Shown here: one piece after another, positions 5,211 through 13,027 of the stretch | How the letters are laid out: each line of letters starts with the position of its first letter | How positions within the stretch are numbered: the first letter of the stretch is position 1 | Source: Dehalococcoidia bacterium | GTDB lineage: Bacteria; Chloroflexota; Dehalococcoidia; JACQUA01 | Assembly: GCA_030689845.1 (NCBI GenBank) | Contig: JAUYHV010000024.1 | Coordinates: 1 to 14,928, forward strand | Direction of reading: 5' to 3' | DNA length: 14,928 nucleotides | Position numbers and translations under genes: made by a program | Notes under the pieces: model-generated | What the model was told of the DNA's origin: nothing | Databases searched by the model: none | The model's input: only the letters and a program-made list of their open reading frames with translations

Positions 5211-6539
5211 CTATTCCATGGGAACCCCTTCCAGATTGGCTATTACCTCGGCTACAACGAAGAGTGACCCGGTTACCAATATCAGGTCCCCCAGTTCGGC
5301 AACAGATAGAGCATATTTCAGGGCGTCTGGAACGTTCTCCTCTACCTGGGGCTCGATACGATAACTCTTGAATTCTTTCTCGAGTTTCTCCACTTCCATG
5401 GCCCGGGGATGTTTGGACCGGGTAACCACCACCGTATCGGCGAGGCTTGCCATCTCTTCCACCATTCCCCTGATATCTTTTTCAACGGAAGCCCCCATGA
5501 TTAATATCATTTTCTGGTAACGGAACGATTTCGCCAGGGCTTCTTTGAGCCGTCTCATGGAATCACCGTTATGGGCTCCGTCAACTACCACCAGCGGTCT
5601 TCGCAGGAGAATTTGCAGCCTTCCCGGCCAGTAAACCCTGGCCAAACCGGTTGCCATGCTCTGGGGAGTTACCGCGGGATACTTCTCACCCAGGACTTCC
5701 AGCGCAGCCACTGCTGCGGCAGCATTCTCCAACTGGTGTTCGCCCAATAGCGGTATAACGAGGTTATAGGTGCATGTTTTGGTGGTAACCTGGAAATACT
5801 GGGACCTCATGTTGGCTTTCCTCAACTGCCAGGTAACATCAATTCCAACCTTAATGAGTTCTGCTTTCTTCTTCTTACAGGTCTCCTCTATCACTTCCAT
5901 GACTTCTTCAGGCTGCGGCGCCGAGATGACAGTCGCCCCGTTTTTTATTATGCCGGCTTTCTCTTCGGCTATTTTTTTCAAAGTGTTGCCCAGCATATCC
6001 GTGTGGTCCAGGCTGATGGGGGTAATTATGCATACTTCAGGTTCAACCACGTTGGTGGCATCCAGCCTGCCCCCCAGACCCACTTCTATTACCTGGAACT
6101 CTACTTTATCTTTTTTAAAAAATAAAAACGCTACGGCTGTGAGAATTTCAAAGGAAGTTATATTGCCGTGGTTTTTTTGTTTATCGGTATGGTCGACATG
6201 AGGTTTAAGGGTTTCGATCAGATCGGTAAACTCCTGCTCGTTGATTAAATCCCCGTTAATTTTGAACCGCTCCCTCAAAGTCAAAAGGTGAGGTGAAGTG
6301 AACAGTCCTGTTTTGTACCCGGAGGCGGTAAGAGCCGTGGCAACCATAACAGCGGTGCTGCCCTTCCCTTTGGTCCCGGCAATGTGGACCGTCTTGGCTG
6401 CCAGGTGGGGGTCGTCAATCCGTTTGAGCAACGCTTCCATTCGCTTTAAATCGAAGTTCTCTTCTCCATAGGCCACCCCCGGCATTTTTTCGTAATCGGT
6501 AAACCCGAAGACGTAATCCGTAGCTTGTTTATAATTCAT
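5211..6539 (-). CDS. folC: Folylpolyglutamate synthase / dihydrofolate synthase
   Basis: This 442-residue Mur-ligase-fold enzyme adds glutamate to dihydropteroate and/or to tetrahydrofolates in the cytoplasm. It makes and retains folate cofactors. Visible family motifs are the P-loop GTKGKGST (55-62), TSPHL (81-85) with the following RERF, EVGLGGRLDATN (152-163), the SLDHTDMLG block (177-185), HQLENAAAA (268-276), WPGR (304-307) and DGAHN (320-324). The length is normal for FolC. The ATG at 6539 is preceded by AAGGTAAGG and gives the standard N-terminus (MNYKQATDYVF). No promoter is convincing in the 120 bases upstream. The gene is followed, without an obvious terminator, by the promoter of the small-protein unit. 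A one-carbon-metabolism role fits an anaerobe using the folate-dependent acetyl-CoA pathway, but nothing in the window tests that. Confidence 0.95.
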   Translation of the reverse strand: MNYKQATDYVFGFTDYEKMPGVAYGEENFDLKRMEALLKRIDDPHLAAKTVHIAGTKGKGSTAVMVATALTASGYKTGLFTSPHLLTLRERFKINGDLINEQEFTDLIETLKPHVDHTDKQKNHGNITSFEILTAVAFLFFKKDKVEFQVIEVGLGGRLDATNVVEPEVCIITPISLDHTDMLGNTLKKIAEEKAGIIKNGATVISAPQPEEVMEVIEETCKKKKAELIKVGIDVTWQLRKANMRSQYFQVTTKTCTYNLVIPLLGEHQLENAAAAVAALEVLGEKYPAVTPQSMATGLARVYWPGRLQILLRRPLVVVDGAHNGDSMRRLKEALAKSFRYQKMILIMGASVEKDIRGMVEEMASLADTVVVTRSKHPRAMEVEKLEKEFKSYRIEPQVEENVPDALKYALSVAELGDLILVTGSLFVVAEVIANLEGVPME

Positions 6540-6636
6540 AAAATGACCTTACCTTTCGAAGTAATATGAAAATTCCTTACTGAATTCCAAATCCCTCTCA
6601 ACCCTAACTTACTCTATATTTTACAATATAACGTGC

Positions 6637-6679
6637 AAAAAGAAAAGTGGATATCAGCCCGGAATAACCAACCCGGGCT
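6637..6679 (-). terminator. Probable terminator of the flavoprotein-ferredoxin operon
   Basis: On the minus strand AGCCCGG (6679-6673) and CCGGGCT (6662-6656) form a 7-bp GC stem with a 10-base loop. A T-rich tract TTTTCTTTTT (6646-6637) follows nine bases later. It lies 33-75 bases after the ferredoxin stop codon and before folC. The spacing from stem to T-tract is longer than ideal, so this is a moderate call. Part of 6540-6636 presumably carries the folC promoter, which I could not identify. Confidence 0.45.
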
Positions 6680-6711
6680 CGTTGGTCTGCCCTGGAAGTA
6701 AAATAATTCTG

Positions 6712-6936
6712 TCAATAATATATCGGAACAGGTATCCGCCTTTCATAATCGGGAGAGACATAAATCGCATTAACCGGGCAACTCATTTCACAGAGGAGGC
6801 AGGCCTGGCAGTCCGCAAGGTATTTAATAAATGCCTTTCTCAGCCCTGTATCATACCTGAGGACGTCCATGGGACAGGCCTCTATGCATATTCCACACCC
6901 GTCACAGCGGTCCAGATCAATTTTTCTTATGCCCAT
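6712..6936 (-). CDS. Two-[4Fe-4S] ferredoxin, partner of the flavoprotein
   Basis: This 74-residue protein has two classical cluster motifs: C11-x2-C14-x2-C17-x3-C21-P and C43-x2-C46-x2-C49-x3-C53-P. It would be a small cytoplasmic electron carrier holding two [4Fe-4S] clusters. Its ATG (6936-6934) directly abuts the TAA of the upstream flavoprotein (TAAATG), with a GGAGG inside the end of that gene, so the two are translationally coupled. Functionally it is probably the electron-transfer subunit of the flavoprotein. The arrangement echoes the AprA-AprB alpha/beta pair, but it is about half the length of dissimilatory AprB and lacks a C-terminal tail. It could pass electrons to or from a menaquinone-linked or heterodisulfide-reductase-like partner; no such partner is encoded here. 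Confidence 0.9.
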   Translation of the reverse strand: MGIRKIDLDRCDGCGICIEACPMDVLRYDTGLRKAFIKYLADCQACLLCEMSCPVNAIYVSPDYERRIPVPIYY

Positions 6937-8679
6937 TTAATTTTCCTCCACTGTATTTTTATAACCGAGCCCATCCACAATTTTCCAGAAAGGATGCAGT
7001 ACCTTTTCTCTTTTCGGCTTAAGTTTATACTTGTCGATGGGGACATCTTCCGCCCATGTCTTCATTCTTCCTTTTTCATTTTTCAGGAAGATGTATTTTA
7101 ACCAGTTCACGTTATCCATATCCCGGTAATCTTCCCGCAGCCTACCCAGCCTGCTTTCTTTTCTTTCCAGAGCTGAGTTAAGGAACATTTCAGCGCAAAT
7201 TACCATGTTCCTGGCTTCATTAGCCAGCATGAGGTAATGGGAATCATAGGCATGCATCACCGGCAGCAGGTTATCCCGAATCGTCTCTATTTCCTTCAGG
7301 GCTTTTTCCATTCTCCTCCCGTGCCTGATTATAGCCACGCTGTAAGGATGGATAGCTTCCTGTACAGCCAGGATCACGTGAGACGGTTCCACGCCGTCCT
7401 GCCTCTCCAGGGGAGAAAAGGCAGCCTTTTTTAATTCGCTTGCCTGCTCCATATCGACTTCGGGAGCCGGGGTAACCTTTGCCTTTTCGGCAGCGGACAA
7501 AGCTGCTATAACCCCGCTGACGGCGGCGGCCGCCAATCCCCCCGCTCCTTTTTGGGAAGTGGCATCGCCGACGGCGAATAATCCGGAGATATTTTTGGAC
7601 TCGTATCCCCTTCCCGTCACCACACCGCACGGCATGGGGCGGGGCCCCTCAGGTGTGTACTCGATAAGCTCTACGAATTTATTGTTTTTAAGTATCCCGG
7701 CTCGCTCGTACCTTGTCATGGCGTAGGGAACTGACTGCCAAAGTGTCTCTATCTTGTCCGGTGTGAAATGCCTTAAATCGAGATAAATCGGAGGGGCCCT
7801 TCGCTCCATCCTCTCTATGCAGAACGACGGCGACAGCCAGACGAAAGGAGCCCGTTCCGCCAGTTCCGGGTGGTACTTGTGCATGAACCTCTCCCCAAGG
7901 GCGTTCAAAAAATAACCTCCGAGGCCCACGTAAAGATTGTTGCCGGGTCCCACTTCCCATCTGGCTCCGTAGGTATTGTGATGGGTGGAATCGAATCCCC
8001 CCATCTCCGCTCCGGCCCTGTAAGCCATAGCGTAACCGTCCCCCGTATCGTTTCTGTGACCCGGCTGGATGGTTTTAAAACGCGTCATACCGGTAGCCAG
8101 CACAACTATACGGGACCTGAGAGTTTTAAATTGCCCGTCCCGGACATTGAATCCCACCACTCCGACAACCTGGTTTTGGCGGGTAATAAGGTCGGTAATC
8201 ATAACGCGGTCGAGAAAAACCACTCCTATTTTCCTGGCGTAATCATTCAATGCCTGCATGTTGGGGATACCTCCCCCATCCAGCAACATCCCGCTGTGGT
8301 AGCCCCGGCTTAAAGGGCGGTCATACTGCCCATCCGGTTTTTTAATAAATTTAACCCCCCACCTTTCCAGGCTCCTGAAAACATTTCCTGAATAATTCAG
8401 GTAATCTTCAACTTTTTCCTGGTCACACAAGTAATCGTCTTCCTCAACAGCATGCTGGAAACTTTTATCGAAATCGTCGGTCTCTATAAGGAAACCCTGG
8501 TAACGCCCACCCACAAGGGCGCTCGGTCCGGTCTTTCCCGCCGTTGCTTTTTCAACCACGATTATTTTAAGCTCCGGATTCTTTTCCTTGGCCGTAATTG
8601 AAAAAGTATGGCCCCCTATGCCCCCTCCTATTACCACTATATCGGCGTCTATTATGTCCGGTTTATTTTGAGATATCAT
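6937..8679 (-). CDS. FAD-dependent fumarate reductase/AprA-like flavoprotein
   Basis: This 580-residue flavoprotein belongs to the succinate dehydrogenase/fumarate reductase/adenylylsulfate reductase superfamily. It has an N-terminal Rossmann FAD site with GGGIGG (18-23) and VVEKA (41-45). The GDGYAMAYRAGAEMGGF block follows, then a second FAD contact, GLFAVGDATSQKGAGGLAAA. A C-terminal helical domain begins near 508 with ESRLGRLREDYRDMDN, where most relatives have a SRxxHxRED form. There is no signal peptide or twin-arginine motif, so it is cytoplasmic. The usual fumarate-site QFHPT after the GDG block is absent and reads FDSTHHNTYGARW, so fumarate is unlikely as substrate. It also lacks clear dissimilatory AprA features I would expect, and no sat or qmo genes are nearby. 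With the downstream ferredoxin it forms a two-subunit oxidoreductase of unknown substrate. The start ATG has AGGAGG 12 bases upstream plus AAGG closer. Confidence 0.88.
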   Translation of the reverse strand: MISQNKPDIIDADIVVIGGGIGGHTFSITAKEKNPELKIIVVEKATAGKTGPSALVGGRYQGFLIETDDFDKSFQHAVEEDDYLCDQEKVEDYLNYSGNVFRSLERWGVKFIKKPDGQYDRPLSRGYHSGMLLDGGGIPNMQALNDYARKIGVVFLDRVMITDLITRQNQVVGVVGFNVRDGQFKTLRSRIVVLATGMTRFKTIQPGHRNDTGDGYAMAYRAGAEMGGFDSTHHNTYGARWEVGPGNNLYVGLGGYFLNALGERFMHKYHPELAERAPFVWLSPSFCIERMERRAPPIYLDLRHFTPDKIETLWQSVPYAMTRYERAGILKNNKFVELIEYTPEGPRPMPCGVVTGRGYESKNISGLFAVGDATSQKGAGGLAAAAVSGVIAALSAAEKAKVTPAPEVDMEQASELKKAAFSPLERQDGVEPSHVILAVQEAIHPYSVAIIRHGRRMEKALKEIETIRDNLLPVMHAYDSHYLMLANEARNMVICAEMFLNSALERKESRLGRLREDYRDMDNVNWLKYIFLKNEKGRMKTWAEDVPIDKYKLKPKREKVLHPFWKIVDGLGYKNTVEEN

Positions 8680-8779
8680 AAACTTACCTTTCCTCCTGGT
8701 TTACCTTACTTTTTGTTTCATCTAACCACGAAATAAGTATATCGGTACATGGGTGAGCAAAAAAATGCGCCGCCTCCAG

Positions 8780-8808
8780 ATTATATTACTTTACATTGTC
8801 TGTGTCAT
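8780..8808 (-). promoter_or_regulatory. Sigma-A promoter for the flavoprotein-ferredoxin operon (ATGACA-N17-TATAAT)
   Basis: On the minus strand ATGACA (8808-8803) and a consensus TATAAT (8785-8780) are 17 bases apart. The expected start near 8773 gives a leader of about 95 bases before the flavoprotein ATG at 8679. The leader contains a run of seven T (about 8765-8759). The region is shared with the divergent rsmI gene, for which I see no comparably good promoter. Confidence 0.6.
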
Positions 8809-8865
8809 GGAAAGACCGGAAAGGGGAGAAATTTTCCCGCGCATCCTGTAAAATTATAGGCGTAT

Positions 8866-9693
8866 ATGGGCACTTTATATGTTATTGCGACTCCCATCGG
8901 CAACCTGGAGGATATAACCTTGAGGGGAATCCGACTTCTAAAAGAGGTTGACCTCATCGCCGCAGAGGATACCCGCAAGGCACGCATACTTTTGAAGAAA
9001 TACGACATCTCAAACCGCCTGACCAGCTATCACGAGCAGAATAAAGTCAATAAGCTGCCCCACATGATCCGGTTCCTTAAGGAAAAGGGAAATATAGGCC
9101 TGATTTCCGAAGCGGGAACGCCGGGAATCAACGACCCCGGATATGAACTCATAAACGCTGCGATTCTGGAAGAAATCCCCATCGTTCCAGTACCCGGCCC
9201 TTCAGCCCCGATAACAGCCCTGTCAGTGTCGGGCCTGCCCACAGACCAGTTCATTTATATCGGCTACCTTCCGAGGCGTACTAACGAAAGAAGAAAGCTG
9301 CTGCAATCATTTTGCTCCGAGCACAGAACGATCGTCTGCCTTGAAACGCCGCACCGGCTCCACGCAGCCCTGGCTGATATAGCAGCCACTTTGGGAAACA
9401 GAAAAACGGCTGTTCACCGCGAGTTGACCAAGCTCCACGAGGAGATATTCAGGGGGACAGTCCAACAGTCCCTGGAACATTTTACTCAGCCGAAAGGTGA
9501 GTTCACTATCGTTTTGGAAGGTTCTACAGGATCTGATACCGTAGAGGACACGTTGCGGGCAGAGGAACTTCTGAAAAAGATGCGCTCAAGGGGGTATAGC
9601 GCCAAGGACGCCGTAACAAAGGTGTCCGAAGCTACGGGGCTGTCCCGAAAAGAATTGTACGGCATGTGGCTGCGACAGCTGAAAACAAAATAG
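8866..9693 (+). CDS. rsmI: 16S rRNA (cytidine-1402-2'-O)-methyltransferase RsmI
   Basis: This 275-residue protein of the tetrapyrrole-methylase superfamily 2'-O-methylates C1402 of 16S rRNA using S-adenosylmethionine. Hallmarks in order are TPIGNLED (9-16), AEDTR (33-37), the Gly-rich SEAGTPG (81-87) for SAM binding, VPGPSA (109-114), and YIGYLPR (131-137). The C-terminal helical part ends with a typical substrate-domain motif (SRKELYGMWLRQLK). The length is normal. The ATG at 8866 gives the standard MGTLYVIATPIGN beginning, although its ribosome binding site (AGG at 8858-8860) is weak. It lies just upstream of metG, as in Bacillus, where rsmI (yabC) and metS are close neighbours. The two are separated here by 95 bases with a possible promoter. 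Confidence 0.95.
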   Translation: MGTLYVIATPIGNLEDITLRGIRLLKEVDLIAAEDTRKARILLKKYDISNRLTSYHEQNKVNKLPHMIRFLKEKGNIGLISEAGTPGINDPGYELINAAILEEIPIVPVPGPSAPITALSVSGLPTDQFIYIGYLPRRTNERRKLLQSFCSEHRTIVCLETPHRLHAALADIAATLGNRKTAVHRELTKLHEEIFRGTVQQSLEHFTQPKGEFTIVLEGSTGSDTVEDTLRAEELLKKMRSRGYSAKDAVTKVSEATGLSRKELYGMWLRQLKTK

Positions 9694-9751
9694 TATAAAT
9701 ATCTCGGGTCGTTCTGAAGCTGAAAACGACGTGTTAATGGTAACCTATGTG

Positions 9752-9760
9752 TGATAGAAT
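9752..9760 (+). promoter_or_regulatory. Possible extended -10 promoter for metG
   Basis: TGATAGAAT (9752-9760) fits the extended -10 pattern TGnTATAAT with TAGAAT as the hexamer. The -35 region (TGTTAA at 9732-9737) is weak, as is common for extended -10 promoters. The start would fall near 9767, about 22 bases before the proposed CTG start of metG. Such a leader is far too short for a T-box. Confidence 0.35.
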
Positions 9761-9788
9761 ATAGAAACTTCTGTCCTGGAGCAAAAAG

Positions 9789-11462
9789 CTGAAAGAAACT
9801 ATTTTTATCGGAGTTGCATGGCCCTATGCCAACGGTCCTTTACACCTGGGACACATAGCCGGTTGCTACCTGCCGGCAGACATATTCGCCCGCTTCCACC
9901 GGATAAAAGGGAACGAAGTATTAATGGTGTCTGGCAGCGACCAGCACGGGACCCCCATCACCATCCAGGCAGAACTGGAAAAAACAACCCCTGATGCCAT
10001 CGCCAATAAATACCACCAGCAGTTCCGTGAGTCGTGGGGAAAACTGGGTATATCTTTCGATATCTTCACCAGCACAGGTACAGCCAATCATACCACCGTA
10101 ACCCAGGAAATATTCCTTTCCCTGTACGATAAGGGGTATATCACCAGGGATACAATGGTGTTGCCGTTTTGCCCGACATGCCAGCGGTATTTGCCCGACA
10201 GGTATGTTGAAGGCACCTGCCCGTTCTGCGATTCTACCAAAGCTCGGGGAGACCAGTGTGATAACTGCGGTAAACCGTTGAACTTCATCGATTTGAAAAC
10301 ACCACGATGCCGCGCCTGCAAGACAGTACCCCAGGCACAGGAAACCGAGCACTTGTTTTTGAAGCTCAGCGCTTTCAGGGACAGCCTTATGGGATGGGTC
10401 AAGGAACAAAAACACTGGCGCAACAATGTCCTCAACTTCACATACCGTTATCTCGAAGAAGGCCTCAAAGACCGGGCTATTACCCGGGACATTTCCTGGG
10501 GTATCCCCGTACCCATACCCGGATACGAGAATAAACGCATCTATGTCTGGTTTGAAGCTGTTATAGGTTACCTTTCAGCCAGCAAGGAGTGGGCCCAGGC
10601 CACAGGGATCCCGGATTCCTGGCAGCGTTTCTGGCAGGGCGATGTGAAAAGCTATTATTTCATTGGGAAGGATAACATTCCTTTTCACACGATAATATGG
10701 CCGGCCATGATTCTCGGGTACGGTGGGTTGAAATTGCCCTATGACGTCCCGGCAAACGAGTTCTTGAACCTGGAAGGAGAGAAGTTGTCCACCAGCCGTA
10801 ACTGGGCCGTATGGGCGCCTGATTTTCTGGAGCGTTACGGGGCAGACCCTCTCAGGTACTACCTTTCGGCCAATATGCCTGAAACCGGCGATGCGGATTT
10901 TTCATGGAGCGATTTCTTTAAGCGAAACAACAACGAACTGGTAGCCACTTACGGCAATTTAGTCCACCGGGTTCTGACGTTCACCTGGCGGAAGTTCGAC
11001 GGAAAAATTCCCGCACCAGGAGAAATCGATGAACGCAGCCTCCTGTTGCAGGAAAAAGCCAGGGAAACACTGGAACGTGTAGATAAACTTCTCAGTGAAT
11101 GTCATTTCCGGGAAAGCGTCAGAGCTATTATGAGCCTGGCCCAGGAGGCGAACCGTTACCTGGATGACAAATCACCATGGAAGACCATCAACGAAGAACC
11201 GGTCAGTGCAGCCACAGCCCTTTTTGTATCGATAGGGGTGATATCGGCTCTGAAAACCCTTCTTTATCCCTTTCTGCCTTTCAGTTCCGGCCGGTTGCAT
11301 ACAAACCTGGGTTTTCAGGGTAAAATAGAAGACCAGGGATGGAACATCGCAATCCCCGAACCCGGCCAACGTTTTGAGTTTCCAGCGCCGCTGTTCACCA
11401 AGCTGAACGAGGGCGGCGCTATCGAAGAAAAAGAAAAGCTGATAGCATTGAGTCGAAGTTAA
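9789..11462 (+). CDS. metG: Methionyl-tRNA synthetase, apparent CTG start
   Basis: This 557-residue cytoplasmic class I synthetase charges tRNA-Met. Motifs are HLGH (19-22, the HIGH box) and KLSTS (332-336, the KMSKS box). A zinc-knuckle insert has four CxxC pairs (128/131, 144/147, 157/160, 174/177), as in E. coli- and archaeal-type MetRS. An anticodon-binding helical domain follows. There is no C-terminal EMAP-II/Trbp111 tRNA-binding domain, so it is the short form. The N-terminus is odd. After an in-frame TAG at 9762 there is no ATG, GTG or TTG before ATG 9924, which lies beyond the HIGH box and so cannot be the true start. CTG at 9789 has GGAG (9778-9781) seven bases upstream. It gives the family-typical beginning KETIFIGVAWPYANGPLHLGH after the initiator, so I place the start there. 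A miscalled ATG is the alternative. Confidence 0.9.
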   Translation: MKETIFIGVAWPYANGPLHLGHIAGCYLPADIFARFHRIKGNEVLMVSGSDQHGTPITIQAELEKTTPDAIANKYHQQFRESWGKLGISFDIFTSTGTANHTTVTQEIFLSLYDKGYITRDTMVLPFCPTCQRYLPDRYVEGTCPFCDSTKARGDQCDNCGKPLNFIDLKTPRCRACKTVPQAQETEHLFLKLSAFRDSLMGWVKEQKHWRNNVLNFTYRYLEEGLKDRAITRDISWGIPVPIPGYENKRIYVWFEAVIGYLSASKEWAQATGIPDSWQRFWQGDVKSYYFIGKDNIPFHTIIWPAMILGYGGLKLPYDVPANEFLNLEGEKLSTSRNWAVWAPDFLERYGADPLRYYLSANMPETGDADFSWSDFFKRNNNELVATYGNLVHRVLTFTWRKFDGKIPAPGEIDERSLLLQEKARETLERVDKLLSECHFRESVRAIMSLAQEANRYLDDKSPWKTINEEPVSAATALFVSIGVISALKTLLYPFLPFSSGRLHTNLGFQGKIEDQGWNIAIPEPGQRFEFPAPLFTKLNEGGAIEEKEKLIALSRS

Positions 11463-11472
11463 CCCGCTTGAT

Positions 11473-11500
11473 TTGAAAATGTTATTATACCTTTTATGGT
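11473..11500 (+). promoter_or_regulatory. Possible promoter for the polyprenyl synthase gene
   Basis: TTGAAA (11473-11478) and TATGGT (11495-11500) are separated by 16 bases in the 73-base gap after metG. They match 5/6 and 4/6 of the sigma-A consensus. The start would be near 11507, about 30 bases before the ATG. The gene might equally be read through from metG. Confidence 0.35.
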
Positions 11501-11535
11501 TTTCTGCGGGATAAAAACAAGGACCTTTTTCAGAC

Positions 11536-12555
11536 ATGGCAATTAACCCATACCCACTGGATAAAACATTAAAAAAGGGACGGAACAGCTTGCAATTAAC
11601 TTCTATCTATAACGCCATCCGAAAAGACCTGGACAAGGTAGAAGAAAACCTGTCTCTCCTGAGCAAAAACGGCCTTATTTCCGCTCCTCAGTTGTTGAAT
11701 CATGCTTTAAAAGACAAAGGCAAAAGAATCCGGCCTGCCCTTACCCTCCTGGCAGGCAAAGTTAATAATTACAATCTTGATCTTCTTTTACCCATGGCCA
11801 CAGCCGTAGAGCTTTTACATATAGCCACCCTCGTTCATGACGATGCGGTAGACGGTTCCCGTTTGCGCTGGGGTAATCCTACGGTCAGCAGCAAGTGGGG
11901 CAAGGAAAAAGCCATCATCCTCGGCGACTACCTTTTTGCCACTTCAGCAGATCTTGTTTCTACGACGGAAAATGTTAGAGTGATGAGGCTGTTTGCCCAG
12001 GCTCTTATGACCATTTCAGCTGGAGAACTCAGGCAGAACATCGCCGCCTACAACGTCAATATCACTCGTGAAGAATACTACGAACTAATAACCTGCAAAA
12101 CCGCTTCTCTATTCTCCATGGCATGCGAAACAGGCGCTATCCTGGGAAGGTCACCGGTTGCCGGACAGGCGGCTTTGAAAAATTACGGGACAAAAATGGG
12201 AATTGCCTTCCAAATCATCGATGATATCCTCGATTTAACCGGAACAGAGAAAGACCTGGGCAAACCCGTGGGCAACGACCTGATGCACGGTACGTTAACG
12301 CTGCCTGTCCTCATTTTCCGGGAGATGTTTCCGGGAGATTCCCGTATCGTGGAAGCACTGGAGAACAAAGGTGACGGGGAATTTGCAAAAAAAGCCGTCG
12401 AGGCGGTCTCCGGTTCCGTGGCGATTAAAGAAGCTTATAACATAGCCAGTCAGTTTTGCAGGCAGGCGGCTGAAAACCTCAAAGAACTACCGGGCGGGCC
12501 TGCCCGGGCAGCCCTGGAATCCTTGTCCCATTTCATAATTGAACGTACAAAGTAG
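11536..12555 (+). CDS. Long-chain polyprenyl diphosphate synthase (class I isoprenyl synthase)
   Basis: This 339-residue trans-prenyltransferase condenses isopentenyl diphosphate onto an allylic diphosphate. It has GKRIRP (62-67), the first Asp-rich motif DDAVD (102-106) and the second DDILD (229-233). These are the Mg2+-binding sites. The residue five before the first motif is a small Ala (A97), which in this family goes with long products (C30 and above). The likely job is therefore the menaquinone side chain (heptaprenyl or octaprenyl type), though product length cannot be fixed from sequence alone. The usual men/ubiE neighbours are absent. The start is uncertain. ATG 11536 has a distant AAGGA. 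TTG 11590, preceded by AGGGA, would remove 18 unconserved residues and give LQLTSIYNAIRKDL, closer to relatives. The gene is convergent with moaE. Confidence 0.92.
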   Translation: MAINPYPLDKTLKKGRNSLQLTSIYNAIRKDLDKVEENLSLLSKNGLISAPQLLNHALKDKGKRIRPALTLLAGKVNNYNLDLLLPMATAVELLHIATLVHDDAVDGSRLRWGNPTVSSKWGKEKAIILGDYLFATSADLVSTTENVRVMRLFAQALMTISAGELRQNIAAYNVNITREEYYELITCKTASLFSMACETGAILGRSPVAGQAALKNYGTKMGIAFQIIDDILDLTGTEKDLGKPVGNDLMHGTLTLPVLIFREMFPGDSRIVEALENKGDGEFAKKAVEAVSGSVAIKEAYNIASQFCRQAAENLKELPGGPARAALESLSHFIIERTK

Positions 12556-12609
12556 GGCCAGCAGCTCCCCCATCCACACCGGTAAATTGCTTATAACGGC
12601 GGTTCGTTA

Positions 12610-13026
12610 TTAAGCGGGTTTCTCCCCTTCAACCCAGGACTCACCATCCACAAAAGTTTCTTTTTTCCAGATGGGAACTATTTGTTTTATCCTGTCCACA
12701 GCATACTGGCAGGCGGCGAAGGCCTCGGCCCGGTGTGGGGAACCAACGGCCACAACCAGGCTGATTTCCCCCACTCCCATCTGACCGGTGCGATGGTAAA
12801 TCGACACATAGCCAAGCCCCCAGCGTTCTTCTATCTCGCCGGCGATTTCCTGCAGTTTCTTCTCCGCCATCTCTTTGTATGCCTCATATTGCAGGTGCAA
12901 CACTTTTTTCCCCATAGAATTATCCCTGACAGTGCCCAGGAATGTAACCACGGCGCCATGGTTATCTTGTTTAACTCCAGCGGTTATACTTTCGGGGTCC
13001 AGGGGCTTTTCAGTAACTTCTATCAA
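12610..13026 (-). CDS. moaE: Molybdopterin synthase catalytic (large) subunit MoaE
   Basis: This 138-residue protein transfers sulfur from thiocarboxylated MoaD to precursor Z (cPMP), making molybdopterin for Mo or W enzymes. Conserved parts are FLGTVR (29-34), LQYEAYKEMAEKKL (45-58), SIYHRTGQMGVGE (75-87), VGSPHR (94-99) and the catalytic region IKQIVPIWKKE. There K114 and K121 have the seven-residue spacing of E. coli MoaE K119 and K126. The length is typical. The start codon is TTG (13026-13024). The site GGAGG just upstream lies inside the last codons of moaD, one base separates the moaD stop from the TTG, and the two subunits are clearly co-translated. No other moa/moe gene is in the window. 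Confidence 0.95.
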   Translation of the reverse strand: MIEVTEKPLDPESITAGVKQDNHGAVVTFLGTVRDNSMGKKVLHLQYEAYKEMAEKKLQEIAGEIEERWGLGYVSIYHRTGQMGVGEISLVVAVGSPHRAEAFAACQYAVDRIKQIVPIWKKETFVDGESWVEGEKPA

Positions 13027-13027
13027 A

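Noticed and set aside
5189..5213. TAGCTAA/TTAGCTA inverted repeat overlapping the folC stop codon
   Set aside because: It is AT-rich, 7 bp with an 11-base loop, and has no T-run after it on the minus strand. It is not a convincing terminator.
6937..8679. Naming the flavoprotein AprA (dissimilatory adenylylsulfate reductase)
   Set aside because: The fold and ferredoxin pairing are similar, but the partner is too short for AprB, diagnostic blocks differ and no sulfate-reduction genes are adjacent.
9694..9788. T-box riboswitch before metG
   Set aside because: Only 95 bases separate rsmI and metG, with no stem I, specifier or T-box sequence, and the likely promoter leaves a leader of about 22 bases.
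9762..9924. metG as a truncated pseudogene starting at ATG 9924
   Set aside because: The reading frame upstream of 9924 encodes the full conserved N-terminus including the HIGH box, so the gene is intact and only the start codon is unusual.
12588..12614. CTTATAACG/CGTTATTAAG inverted repeat between the convergent polyprenyl synthase and moaE genes
   Set aside because: It could be a bidirectional terminator, but the stem is AT-rich with a bulge and there is no U-tract. Evidence is too weak for a feature.
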